12,196 nucleotides of DNA. Source: Baffinella frigidus. Taxonomy: Eukaryota > Cryptophyceae > Cryptomonadales > Baffinellaceae. The notes under the pieces were generated by a model. The model saw only the letters and a list, made by a program, of their open reading frames with translations. It ran no database searches and was not told the origin of the DNA. The position numbers and the translations under genes are program-made. Location: contig MU646512.1 of assembly GCA_026770585.1 (NCBI GenBank), forward strand, positions 31,136-43,331, in the 5' to 3' direction. Below are positions 1 through 6,089 of this stretch, piece by piece (the stretch's first letter is position 1; each line of letters begins with the position of its first letter).

Positions 1-169
1 TTTTAGGGTTTAGGCTTTAGGGTTTAGGGTTTAGGGTTTAGGGTTGAGGTTTAGGGTTTAGGGTGTAGAGTTTGGGGTTTAGGGTTTAGAGTTTGAGGGG
101 TTTAGGGTTTAGGGTTCAGGGTTCAGGGTTCATGGTTTAGGGTTGAGGTTTAGGGTTTAGAGTTTAGGG
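1..169 (+). repeat. Degenerate TTTAGGG telomere-like array
   Basis: Back-to-back TTTAGGG heptamers are interrupted by variants such as TTGAGG, TTCAGGG and GTGTAGAG. The G-rich strand reads left to right, so a functional chromosome end would lie to the right; this is the wrong polarity for a left chromosome terminus. The many variants and the polarity suggest an interstitial or eroded tract. The sequence changes abruptly at 170. Confidence 0.92.
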
Positions 170-257
170 CGAAACGGCACCTTCTCGAACTCTCTAGGAA
201 TCAGGCCACACCAAACCAGGTTCTAGCTCTGCCCCACTCGGGTCGACCGACTATTCT
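170..257. repeat. Spacer with recurring CACCTTCTCGAACTCTC motif and satellite fragment
   Basis: GCACCTTCTCGAACTCTC near 177-195 recurs near 1024-1041 (one change) and near 1516-1533, each time downstream of another repeat block. From about 223 the text is the reverse complement of the satellite fragment GAGGCAGAGCTAG seen near 926, 6379, 7464 and 7598. It leads into CGGGTCGACCGACTA, the left edge of an E-like element interrupted by A1. No gene is seen. Confidence 0.6.
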
Positions 258-407
258 TATTCTCAGAAAACGAGTTCTAAAACTCGTTTTCTTAAGTCAA
301 TTCCCCTACAAATTCGTCAACTTATTCTTTACTCTCCGCATAAGTTGACAAAATTGTAAAGGAATTGACTTAAGAAAACGAGTTTTAGAACTCGTTTTCT
401 GAGATAA
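258..407. mobile_element. Fold-back element A, copy 1 (MITE-like, 150 bp)
   Basis: A long inverted repeat has arms 261-324 and 341-404 that match at about 60 of 64 positions, around a 16-nt loop (325-340). Each arm contains its own 28-nt near-palindrome (265-292 and 373-400), so the element is a hairpin of hairpins. ATTCT flanks it at 253-257 and 408-412, consistent with a 5-bp target-site duplication. An uninterrupted copy of the host sequence lies at 676-708 (GGGTCGACCGACTACTCTCA...). Non-autonomous; no reading frame of its own is credible. Confidence 0.88.
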
Positions 408-412
408 ATTCT

Positions 413-534
413 CAAGTCGACATGCTTGAGGGTAGATGCTTGAAGGTTGAGGGTACAGGGGTGAGGGTCTCTCGAAGTTGGCCAGGGTGGAGAAGCGCGC
501 GAGGCGCCCCAGCGTCGGGGTGTCGACTACCTTA
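413..534. other. Unassigned stretch with degenerate TTGAGGG
   Basis: CAAGTCGACATGC continues the host element interrupted by A1. After this come loose TTGAGGG-like heptamers (about 424-465) and a GC-rich piece ending in GGGTGTCGACTACCTTA before fold-back B1. No gene or RNA is recognisable. Confidence 0.4.
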
Positions 535-670
535 ATCTCCATACAAGTATTAATTAATTGCTTTTGGCAACGAAAATTACTACACGATTTGCTCATAAAA
601 GTAATAGTAAAGCGTTTGTGGAGTAAATTTCGTTGCACCAAAAGCAATTAATTAATACTTTTGTGGAGAT
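535..670. mobile_element. Fold-back element B1 (136 bp)
   Basis: Inverted repeat beginning ATCTCCATACAAG and ending CTTTTGTGGAGAT, with arms 535-585 and 618-670. The arms match almost throughout (ATTAATTAATTGCTTTTGG is identical in both), with one 2-bp length difference. The inner parts of the arms carry GGCAACGAAAATTACTACAC and its complement. The loop contains AGTAATAGTAAAGC, which recurs in modified form in the loop of element B2 (10901-11040), so the two are probably related families. No target-site duplication was convincing. Confidence 0.82.
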
Positions 671-684
671 GAACTCGGGTCGAC

Positions 685-923
685 CGACTACTCTCAAGTT
701 GACATGCTGGGTTCACAGTACAAATTCGTCAACTTTGCAGCGGAAACGATCCTGGGCTCACCAAATCGGTGAGCCCAAATAGACTGCCACAAACCCTCAC
801 AGTCTGGGCAAATCGAAAAAATGGCTCCAAAAATCCCCTTGAAGGCCGTCGGATTCCGACGGCCGCCAAGGGGGTTTGGTGTTCTTGACTTTTTCGATTT
901 GCCCAAGTTGTGAGGGTTGGTGG
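685..923 (+). mobile_element. Composite palindromic element E, copy 1
   Basis: Three hairpins stand in series. CAAGTTGAC (695-703) pairs with GTCAACTT (728-735). A perfect 9-bp stem lies at 754-762/768-776 around AAATC. A large fold-back spans 787-923, with ends CCACAAACCCTCAC and GTGAGGGTTGGTGG and a perfect central stem GGCCGTCGG/CCGACGGCC at 844-864. The same series of hairpins in the same order is present on the other strand at 6090-6366, so this is a real repeated unit. The left end abuts B1; the right end runs into satellite sequence TGTGAGGCAGAGCTAG. Confidence 0.78.
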
Positions 924-981
924 TGTGAGGCAGAGCTAGAGAGAGAGTCTCGGGCGGGAGTCTCGCGGAGAGGCAGAGGGC

Positions 982-1022
982 TCAAAGGGTTCAAAGGGTT
1001 CAAAGGGTTCAAAGGGTTCCAA
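982..1022 (+). repeat. 9-bp tandem repeat TCAAAGGGT
   Basis: Four near-perfect copies of TCAAAGGGT followed by a diverged TCCAAGGGC. The unit length is a multiple of three, so it creates an apparent KGF peptide repeat that I do not regard as coding. Confidence 0.85.
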
Positions 1023-1089
1023 GGGCACCTTCTCAAACTCTCGGGGCATCGCCGCGGAATGGGCGGACAGGCACTACTAAAACCCCCAA

Positions 1090-1312
1090 TAGTGGCCAGG
1101 GGTTTTCCTATCCCTTAAGTGACCAGTAGGCTCCTACGCCCTACCGTAGGGCACTAGGACCTGCCTAGGGCGAGTTAGGGCGAATAATCACCCTATGGTC
1201 ACTTAAGGGATAGTGGCCAGGGGTTTTCCTATAGTGGCCAGGGGGTTTCCTATAGTGGCCAGGGGTTTTCCTATAGTGGCCAGGAGCTTTCCTATAGTGG
1301 CCAGGGGTTTTC
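1090..1312 (+). repeat. 21-bp tandem repeat, interrupted by element G1
   Basis: The unit TAGTGGCCAGGGGTTTTCCTA occurs at 1090-1110 and then at 1211, 1232, 1253, 1274 and 1295, the last shortened. Removing 1111-1210 restores exact 21-bp register. Twenty-one bases equal seven codons, so the minus strand shows an artefactual PGHYRKT peptide repeat. Confidence 0.93.
1109..1212 (+). mobile_element. Fold-back element G, copy 1 (100 bp plus flanking TA)
   Basis: The 16-bp terminal inverted repeats are TATCCCTTAAGTGACC and GGTCACTTAAGGGATA. The interior holds the palindrome GCCCTACCGTAGGGC (1138-1152) and CCTAGG-type inverted segments. An equal-length copy lies inverted at 2607-2710 with about 87 % identity by eye. 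Because it interrupts a tandem array cleanly, its ends are well defined; TA dinucleotides flank both copies. Confidence 0.87.
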
Positions 1313-1316
1313 AGTA

Positions 1317-1334
1317 GGGCCCGTATACGGGCCC
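1317..1334. repeat. Perfect 18-bp palindrome
   Basis: GGGCCCGTATACGGGCCC is a perfect self-complementary sequence immediately after the 21-bp array. Function unknown. Confidence 0.85.
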
Positions 1335-1350
1335 GTATTTTCAAAAACGA

Positions 1351-1369
1351 CATGTCTGAGCCAGACATG
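1351..1369. repeat. Short hairpin CATGTCTG/CAGACATG
   Basis: CATGTCTG and CAGACATG, 8 bp each, flank a 3-nt loop AGC. It sits between the palindrome at 1317-1334 and the hairpin at 1380-1438. Confidence 0.7.
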
Positions 1370-1379
1370 CGATGGCTCC

Positions 1380-1438
1380 AATTCCCTGGGCGAGATGACT
1401 TAAGGGGAAATACCTTAAGTCATCTCGCCCAGGGAATT
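1380..1438. repeat. Perfect 26-bp hairpin J
   Basis: Arms 1380-1405 and 1413-1438 are exactly complementary over 26 bp, around the 7-nt loop GGAAATA. The arms contain GATGACTTAAGG and its complement. A perfect stem implies recent formation or some means of maintaining it. Confidence 0.93.
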
Positions 1439-1491
1439 ATACGAGGGCGAAACGACTTAAGCAATATACGAGGGCGAAACGACTTAAGCGA
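1439..1491 (+). repeat. 27-bp direct repeat, two copies
   Basis: ACGAGGGCGAAACGACTTAA occurs at 1441 and again at 1468, period 27. It continues the CTTAAG theme of hairpin J just upstream. The following 1492-1573 holds a copy of the CACCTTCTCGAACTCTC motif and no gene. Confidence 0.85.
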
Positions 1492-1573
1492 ACCATGCGC
1501 CGGGTTTTTTTCGGTAGCACCTTCTCGAACTCTCGGGGCATCAGGTTTGGCTTGAAGGAGTCTGCCACCACTT

Positions 1574-2083
1574 CCAGCCCGCTCCCCTGCTTTAGGGGTT
1601 GGGGTTTGGGCCGGTGGGCCAGCGCGCGTTGAAGGATGCAGCGGGGAGGCTCCGGGGAGGGGGGGTCAACGCCTGAACGTCAGAGCACTGTACTCACCCC
1701 GAACCCTGAACCCTAACCTCCCGGCGCGGGAGTCATCACTCCCCGCCATGGGCGGTCGCATCTGCTCCAAGGAGCCTTTTGAGATGAGATCGCTGCAAGG
1801 TCGGTCCCCTTCTTGGAAGCGTTGCCCTGCAAACCCTCAACCTGAAACGCCCAACGCAGATGACCCTAGTCACTGTTTCTTTCGCGGTTTGGGCCGGTGG
1901 GCCAGCGTGCGTTGGATGATGCAGCGAGGTAGCCAATTCGGACAGGCTTCCAAGTACTTCCAGCCCGCTCCCCTGCTTTAGGGGTTGGGGTTTGGGCCGG
2001 TGGGCCAGCGTGCGTTGGGTGATGCAGCGAGGTAGCCAATTCGGACAGGCTTCGAAGTACTTCCAGCCCGCTCCCCTGCTTTA
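1574..2083 (+). repeat. 103-bp GC-rich satellite
   Basis: The landmark GGGCCGGTGGGCCAGCG appears at 1608, 1891 and 1994; the last two are 103 bp apart. The unit runs from CCAGCCCGCTCCCCTGCTTT through GGGGTTGGGGTTTGGGCC to GGTAGCCAATTCGGACAGGC and ends with AAGTACTT. The first copy is partial and separated from the others by about 190 bp of unrelated sequence (1680-1880). That segment contains ACCCTGAACCCTAAC telomere-like remnants and the short hairpin CTCCCGGCGCGGGAG. Short frames across it are not supported as genes. Confidence 0.82.
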
Positions 2084-2260
2084 GGGGTTAGGGGTTTGGG
2101 GTTTGGGGTTCAGGGTTTGGGGTTCAGGGTTGAGGTTTCAGGGTTCAGGGTTTAGGGATTAGGGTTTAGGGTTTAGGGTTTAGGGTTTAGGGTTTCGAGG
2201 GTTCCGAGGATTTCGAGGGTTTGAGGTTCAGGGTTTAGGGTTCTCAGGGTTTAGGGTAAT
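2084..2260 (+). repeat. Interstitial TTTAGGG array
   Basis: Degenerate heptamers (TTTGGGG, TTCAGGG, TTGAGG) surround about five perfect TTTAGGG units near 2164-2194. G-rich strand forward, the same polarity as 1-169. Confidence 0.9.
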
Positions 2261-2261
2261 G

Positions 2262-2345
2262 GAGGGTTTAGGAGAGGTGGTTGTTTTGGAGAGTTGAGGG
2301 TTTAGGAGAGTTGGTTGTTTTGGAGAGTTGGGGGTTTAGGAAATT
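2262..2345 (+). repeat. 34-bp tandem repeat built on a telomere-like unit
   Basis: GAGGGTTTAGGAGAG recurs at 2262 and 2296, with GGGGGTTTAGGA at 2330, period 34. Each copy carries TGGTTGTTTTGGAGAGTT. The unit seems to be a telomere-like heptamer plus a 27-bp insert. Confidence 0.8.
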
Positions 2346-2465
2346 TCCAGGTAGGCTAGTTGAGGGTTCGGTGTTTAGGATTTAAGAGAGCTTGCCGGTT
2401 TAAATTTTAGAGGGTTCAGGGTTTAGAATTCAGGGGTTGGTTTATGGGTAAGTTCAGGGGTTGTT

Positions 2466-2556
2466 CTATGGTTTATGGTTTATGGTTTATGGTTTCTGGC
2501 TTATGGTTTATGGTTTATGGTTTCTGGCTTATGGTTTATGGCTTATGGTTTATGGG
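2466..2556 (+). repeat. TTTATGG-variant heptamer array
   Basis: A run of GGTTTATGGTTTATGG with TTTCTGG and CTTATGG variants. One base change from TTTAGGG has been propagated through the array, so this variant was amplified locally rather than arising by scattered mutation. Confidence 0.85.
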
Positions 2557-2606
2557 TCAGACCGGAACGCCTTCCCGTGGCGTCCCGTAGAGATCCGATA
2601 GTAGAG

Positions 2607-2710
2607 TATCCCTCAAGTGACCAACGGGTGAATAATCGCCCGTGGAAGCCCTAGGCAGGTCCTAGGGCCCTACGGTAGGGCGTATGGGCCTACTGGTCAC
2701 TTAAGGGATA
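2607..2710 (-). mobile_element. Fold-back element G, copy 2 (inverted)
   Basis: Ends TATCCCTCAAGTGACC and GGTCACTTAAGGGATA, 104 bp including flanking TA, identical in length to copy 1 and in the opposite orientation. Most differences cluster in one 30-bp interior patch. It contains GCCCTACGGTAGGGC at 2667-2681. It has inserted just after a CCCGTGGCGTCCCGTAGAG module. Confidence 0.87.
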
Positions 2711-2932
2711 GGAGAGTTTGGGGTTTAGAAGAATTAAGGGTTTAGGATAGTTGAGGGTTCGGTGTTTAGGAGAGCTGAGGGTTTCAAGGTGAGGGTTTGG
2801 GGGAGCTGAGGTACCTGAGTGCCGTCCAGTGGTGTCCAGTAGAGAGCTGGGGGTTTAAATTGTAGAGGGTTCAGGGTTTAGAGTTGAGGGGTTGGTTTAG
2901 GGGCAAGACCGGAGTGCCCTCCCGTGGCGTCC

Positions 2933-3107
2933 AGTACTACGGGGGAGGGGTAGGTGTCTTATCTAGGCAACCGGAAAGCATATCTTGCGGTTACCGGCAT
3001 GCTCAAAGTCAATTATTTGTGGGCATTTCCGGCAACTTTTGCCGATTTCAAGGGGAAATAATAGAAAGACGCAGGGCGTAAAATGACATGTAGCTCTCCC
3101 GCGTAGT
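2933..3107. mobile_element. Possible diverged terminal-inverted-repeat element
   Basis: The left edge GTACTACGGGGGAGGGGTAG and the complement of the right edge (ATGTAGCTCTCCCGCGTAGT) align loosely over about 25 bp. The interior is less GC-rich than its surroundings and has CCGGAAAGCATATC and GGCATTTCCGGC segments. The arms are too diverged for certainty; chance similarity between two copies of the local repeat module is the alternative. Confidence 0.35.
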
Positions 3108-3459
3108 AGAGAGCTGACGATTTAAATTTTAGGGGGCGCAGGGTTTAGAGTTGAGTGGTTGGTTTCAGGGTTTCGAGTGCAGGGGTTGGTTTCAGAGTTG
3201 AGAATACAGGAGTTGGTTTCAGGTTTTAGAGTTCAGGAGTTGGTTTCAGGGGGTGTCAGGGTTTAGAGTTCAGGGGTTGGGTAAGACCCTCCCGTGGCGT
3301 CCAGCAGAGATCAGACGGTTGAGATTTTAGAGGGTTCAGGGGTGAGAGTTCAGGGGTTGGTTTCAAGGAGAGGGTTTCGGAGTGCTGGGGGTTTGGACAA
3401 GTTGAGGTACCGGAGCGCCCTCCCGTGGCGTCCAGTAGTGATCTGAGCGCGCCGAGGCC

Positions 3460-3690
3460 ATGGGGGACTCGGCGGACGAGGACCGGTGCGTCCGGTACGG
3501 CCCCAGCTCCTCATACCTAACCCGTGCGCGCGCGCGCTCGCGTCAGCCACCCGCCTGCTCACTGTCGCGCGAGGAAGAGCAGGAGCATAGCGAGGGAGAT
3601 CCGAGTGGGCTCCCTAGCCGTGTTGCCCACACACCAAACCGCAGCAACACGTCCACCCCCGTTCCCACGACGTGCACAGGCAACGCGTAG
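3460..3690 (+). CDS. Hypothetical reading frame, 76 aa, possible first exon
   Basis: ATG at 3460 lies in a favourable eukaryotic context (GAGGCCATGGGG), just after the last CCCGTGGCGTCCAGTAG module. The product begins MGDSADEDRC, is rich in Arg, Ser and Pro, and includes an acidic patch SREEEQEHSEGD. No domain is recognisable. It crosses an alternating CG tract at about 3521-3541. The GC-rich region allows overlapping frames on both strands, so this may be a chance frame; it could equally be the 5' exon of a spliced gene continuing rightwards. Confidence 0.2.
   Translation: MGDSADEDRCVRYGPSSSYLTRARARSRQPPACSLSREEEQEHSEGDPSGLPSRVAHTPNRSNTSTPVPTTCTGNA
3520..3541. repeat. Alternating purine-pyrimidine (CG) tract
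   Basis: GTGCGCGCGCGCGCTCGCG is nearly strictly alternating, a composition known to favour left-handed Z-DNA. Short and possibly incidental. Confidence 0.6.
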
Positions 3691-3817
3691 CCTTGGTGAG
3701 GAGGTCAATGCGAGCGCGGTTTGTGCACGGAGGGGGAAGCTGGAGCTGAGCTGGTGGGCGGGAGGCGTGGAGGATCGGTGGGGGAAGCGTTGCCCTGGGA
3801 AAATGGTAACTCCGTGG

Positions 3818-4114
3818 TCACCCATTTGGTTGATTTAGGTGTCGGCGGTTCGACCCAGGGGGCGCTGCACCATACAGGCAGGCGCGAGGGTGGCGCCCGC
3901 ACGCAACGGCCGTTCGGTGCGGCGAGGGGGCGGGGACGAAACGCAGGGGCTGCCTCAGGGGGGGAGGTTTGCACCAGGTCGACGCATTGGTGCGGGCGGA
4001 CATGAAGGACTCCTCGTCGCTGATCCCTCCCTCATCGTTGTCCGAACCACCCCCGCTGCCGACCCGCGCCTCATCCTCGTCGCTGAGCCCCTCTCCTTCC
4101 TTGTTGGCCCTCAT
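3818..4114 (-). CDS. Hypothetical acidic reading frame
   Basis: The first ATG of this minus-strand frame is at 4114 and the frame stays open to a stop at 3818. The first 45 residues are acidic and disordered-looking, with SDEDE, SDNDE and SDEES clusters between Gly-rich linkers. This resembles casein-kinase-2-type acidic segments of eukaryotic nuclear proteins, though only by composition. The C-terminal part is Pro/Arg-rich and less convincing. An intron donor could end the good part near 3975 (CTG followed by GTGCAA on the plus strand complicates this). It may be one exon, or a chance frame in GC-rich DNA. Confidence 0.22.
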   Translation of the reverse strand: MRANKEGEGLSDEDEARVGSGGGSDNDEGGISDEESFMSARTNASTWCKPPPLRQPLRFVPAPSPHRTAVACGRHPRACLYGAAPPGSNRRHLNQPNG

Positions 4115-4494
4115 CGTCACCGTCAAGGACCCCGTCCCAAGATCTGCTGGCACCAGGTGTTCTTGCGAGCCCGAATGGACGGTCCTTGAGAATAGTCTGG
4201 GTCTACCGCTTTCGAGGTGTAGTGATTTTTAAGAGGAACCCAAAGACGAGTGTTTTTATTGTGGCTCTGAGCCAGGTGGATCGTGTATTTGAATCAAATT
4301 TACTACATGTTGCACCGGACATCACCAGAAGATTCCCAAGGGCCAGGTACCAGGCTGCGAACGAGGGGATCACGCGCCCCTTGGTAGGAGGAAGGACGCG
4401 CGAGCAACTGAGTCTACCGACCAGCGGCGGAACGAGTCGGGCCGCAACAGCTTCCCCGGAGGGCACAGCGAAGTGCTCTGCGCCCCTAGCTAGG

Positions 4495-4656
4495 ATGCCG
4501 GATTCTCCCGAGGACGCCCCGTCTGCGGAGTCAGCATCGAATGCTGTCCAGGAGGACGGCGGCGCGGGCGATGCAGGGGACGGCGCGGGGGAGGGTGGAG
4601 CGCGCATGCAGGCTCAGGCTCAGGTGGGTGTCGGTCTCATGATGACGTCATCATGA
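4495..4656 (+). CDS. Hypothetical acidic reading frame with possible exon end at 4623
   Basis: ATG at 4495 opens an Ala/Gly/Glu/Asp-rich frame beginning MPDSPEDAPSAESASN and reaching RMQAQAQ. At 4623 it meets CAG followed by GTGGGT, a good match to a spliceosomal 5' splice site. From 4495 to 4623 is exactly 43 codons. Without splicing the frame stops within the palindrome at 4637-4656. Upstream the frame is open without an ATG to about 4186. Composition resembles an intrinsically disordered exon; no domain is recognised. Confidence 0.28.
   Translation: MPDSPEDAPSAESASNAVQEDGGAGDAGDGAGEGGARMQAQAQVGVGLMMTSS
4637..4656. promoter_or_regulatory. 20-bp perfect palindrome with TGACGTCA (CRE-type bZIP site)
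   Basis: TCATGATGACGTCATCATGA is perfectly self-complementary. Its centre TGACGTCA (4643-4650) is the consensus CRE bound by bZIP transcription factors in eukaryotes. It lies between two candidate coding stretches. The match is exact; regulatory use is inference. Confidence 0.4.
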
Positions 4657-4679
4657 TACAAACTTTGAAATAATGTTTT

Positions 4680-4970
4680 GTGTCACGCTTTGCTCCTTTC
4701 ACAAGGCATGTCCCCTTGGACAAGGAGGCCACCAAGGGATGGCGGTCAAGGGTAAACCCCTTGGTTGCTGCGATCCCGGCGGTCCTGATGAAAGAGAAGG
4801 AGCATGCAGGCAGGCTCAGGCCCAGGTGGGTGTCCATGGAGGGTATCCCGCCAGGGACTGATGACCGCGTCTCAGAGCGCGGTTCGGGATCCGTGTCAGG
4901 AGAGACGTCGGATCGCTTCACAGTTTTCACTGAGCGTTCAGTATCCTTCAGCATGCACACGACGTGGTGA
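4680..4970 (+). CDS. Hypothetical open frame, exon-like
   Basis: An open frame without an ATG at its start reads through residues such as PLDKEATKGWRSRVNP, AVLMKEKEHAGRL and SGSVSGETSDRFTV to a stop after MHTTW. Its balanced composition of charged, hydrophobic and Gly/Ser residues is more protein-like than the other frames here. It could be an internal or terminal exon of the gene suggested by the 4495 and 5189 segments. The antisense strand is also open over 4637-4954 (105 aa from an ATG at 4954), and I cannot exclude that one instead. No family recognised. Confidence 0.25.
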   Translation: MSRFAPFTRHVPLDKEATKGWRSRVNPLVAAIPAVLMKEKEHAGRLRPRWVSMEGIPPGTDDRVSERGSGSVSGETSDRFTVFTERSVSFSMHTTW

Positions 4971-5188
4971 CGGGCGTGGCATGGTGCCACCAGCAACCCG
5001 TAGCAGCTTTTACCGGGTCCTCGCAAGAATCCGGGAACGAATTGTTTTTTTGGTCTATTCGTAGGACCTACGGTAGGGCCCTCGGAATTGCTGACGGGAG
5101 ATACGGACAGATGTGTCCGATGTAGCTGAAATTTAGTACAGTACCCGATCCGGTTAAAAGCTGCAACGGGTTGCTGGTGGTGACCAGG

Positions 5189-5273
5189 AGCGAAAAGCGG
5201 CGGCGGCGGCGGACTCGGATTCGTCCTCTTCGGAAGAAGAGGAAGACGAGGCGACCAAGAAACTGTGGGGGAA
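5189..5273 (+). other. Possible internal exon encoding an acidic Ser/Glu tract
   Basis: Within a frame open from 5158 lies a stretch reading ERKAAAADSDSSSSEEEED then EATKKLWGK. It is preceded by GACCAG (AG at 5187) and followed by GGGAAG then GTACCG at 5274, so both borders have the required splice dinucleotides. Beyond 5274 the frame runs straight into fold-back element I, which supports an end near the GT. Acidic Ser/Glu runs beside Lys are common in nucleolar and chromatin proteins, but this is composition only. The polypyrimidine tract upstream is weak. Confidence 0.28.
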
Positions 5274-5292
5274 GGTACCGTGCGCCTCCCCA

Positions 5293-5454
5293 CCACACAG
5301 CGGGCTACGAAGGGATTTTCGGCCCAAATCGGGCCACCTTTCCGTTACCTTCTCCGTAGCAACCCCCCTATGTCCCTACGGGTTGCCTACCGTAGGGTCG
5401 TGGGTCTTGTCGCTTATGGGTGACTCACGAATCCCTTCGCAGCCCGCTGTGTGG
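5293..5454. mobile_element. Fold-back element I, copy 1 (162 bp)
   Basis: Terminal inverted repeats 5293-5316 and 5431-5454 match at 23 of 24 positions (CCACACAGCGGGCTACGAAG on the left). The interior contains GGCCCAAATCGGGCC and CCTACCGTAGGG (5386-5397). A related piece including the right end recurs at 7034-7128. The left end directly follows the candidate exon at 5189-5273. Confidence 0.8.
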
Positions 5455-5505
5455 CGTGACGATTCGAGGTTTGCGGGGGGTCGCGCGGCTATGGCATCGC
5501 GGTCT

Positions 5506-5705
5506 TAGAGCGTTTGCGGTAATTGTTGTCCGTTTTGGACGTACGGTTTCCCGGTTTTACGGTTTTTTAAAATGTTGTAAAGGTCGTTGAATGTTTTAAA
5601 TGGACACTTCTCTGGTACAAATGAATCGGGGGGGGGGGCAAATGAAAACCGGAAAACCGGAAAACCGCACGTCCAAAACGGACAACAATTACCGCAAACG
5701 CTCTA
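5506..5705. mobile_element. Fold-back element N (200 bp)
   Basis: Starts TAGAGCGTTTGCGGTAATTG and ends with its complement at 5705. Arms of about 60 bp (5506-5567 and 5644-5705) differ at only a few positions. The loop is AT-rich with a G run at 5628-5638. Its right end overlaps by two bases the left end of element A copy 2, so the two form a composite. Confidence 0.83.
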
Positions 5706-5851
5706 TCTCAGAAAAGGAGTTCTAAAACTCGTTTTCTTAAGTCAATTCCCCTTCAAACATGTCGACTTATTCTTTTCTCTACGCATAAGTTGACATATTT
5801 GAAGGGGAATTGACTTAAGAAAACGATTTTTAGAACTCCTTTTCTGAGATA
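5704..5851. mobile_element. Fold-back element A, copy 2 (148 bp)
   Basis: Arms 5704-5769 and 5786-5851 match at about 63 of 66 positions around the conserved 16-nt loop TTCTTTTCTCTACGCA. The inner halves (TTAAGTCAATTCCCC) are nearly identical to copies 1 and 3. No 5-bp duplication is seen at its own borders, probably because its left side joins element N. Confidence 0.88.
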
Positions 5852-6089
5852 AGGTCACTGGAGAGCTTAACGCGGTTCGAAAGCAAAAAATGCTTTTCCT
5901 GCAGATCTGTTCTACGGAAAGGCGTGTCGTTGGGCTATGTTGGGAGAAATCATAACCTGACGGACGTGCGGGTCCATGTAGGATCCTGGAGTGACTTTAC
6001 ACAGGCTATGGGGGGTGAGTGGATGATCCTATTGGGGTAGTAGCCCCAGAGGGTCTCTCCAGCGCATCTACCCCCCGTTTGACTAGCTT
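5852..6089. other. Unassigned low-repeat stretch
   Basis: I see no gene. It holds a small hairpin GAAAGCAAAAAATGCTTTT near 5879-5897 and GTGACTTTACACAGG near 5992, a motif also present inside element C (6713-6727). Near 6068 ACCCCCCGTTTGA matches the start of the satellite module to the right. Confidence 0.4.

Larger units (their letters stand above)
2566..3440 (+). repeat. Dispersed CCCGTGGCGTCCAGTAG module with degenerate telomere spacers
   Basis: CCTCCCGTGGCGTCCAGTA-like segments occur near 2570, 2915, 3288 and 3417, with weaker relatives near 2820 and 3098. Each is preceded by ACCGGAGCGC-like sequence and usually followed by AGAGATC or AGAGCTG. Between them lie GGGTTTAG, TTCAGGGGTTGG and TTTTAGAGGGTTCAGG spacers. 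No gene is seen in this 870-bp block. Confidence 0.78.

Noticed and set aside
1-169. True chromosome end
   Set aside because: Polarity is reversed for a left terminus and the array is short and degenerate.
306-647. 113-residue minus-strand frame
   Set aside because: Spans parts of two fold-back elements (A1 and B1) with no coding signal.
1165-1368. Minus-strand frame with PGHYRKT heptapeptide repeats
   Set aside because: Simply the 21-bp tandem repeat read in one frame; interrupted by inserted element G.
3840-3862. GGTTCGACCC resembling a tRNA B box
   Set aside because: The flanks do not form a T-arm stem, and no A box or acceptor stem lies at the right distance.
4203-4607. Minus-strand Pro/Ala-rich frame
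   Set aside because: Antisense of the Glu/Gly-rich frame at 4495-4656; GC-rich DNA keeps both strands open.
4637-5296. 219-residue minus-strand open frame, the longest in the window
   Set aside because: It begins at GTG, its N-terminal Pro/Arg-rich part is the antisense of the Ser/Glu-rich stretch, and its first ATG (4954) leaves only 105 residues. Mentioned as an alternative to the plus-strand frame at 4680-4970, not listed separately.
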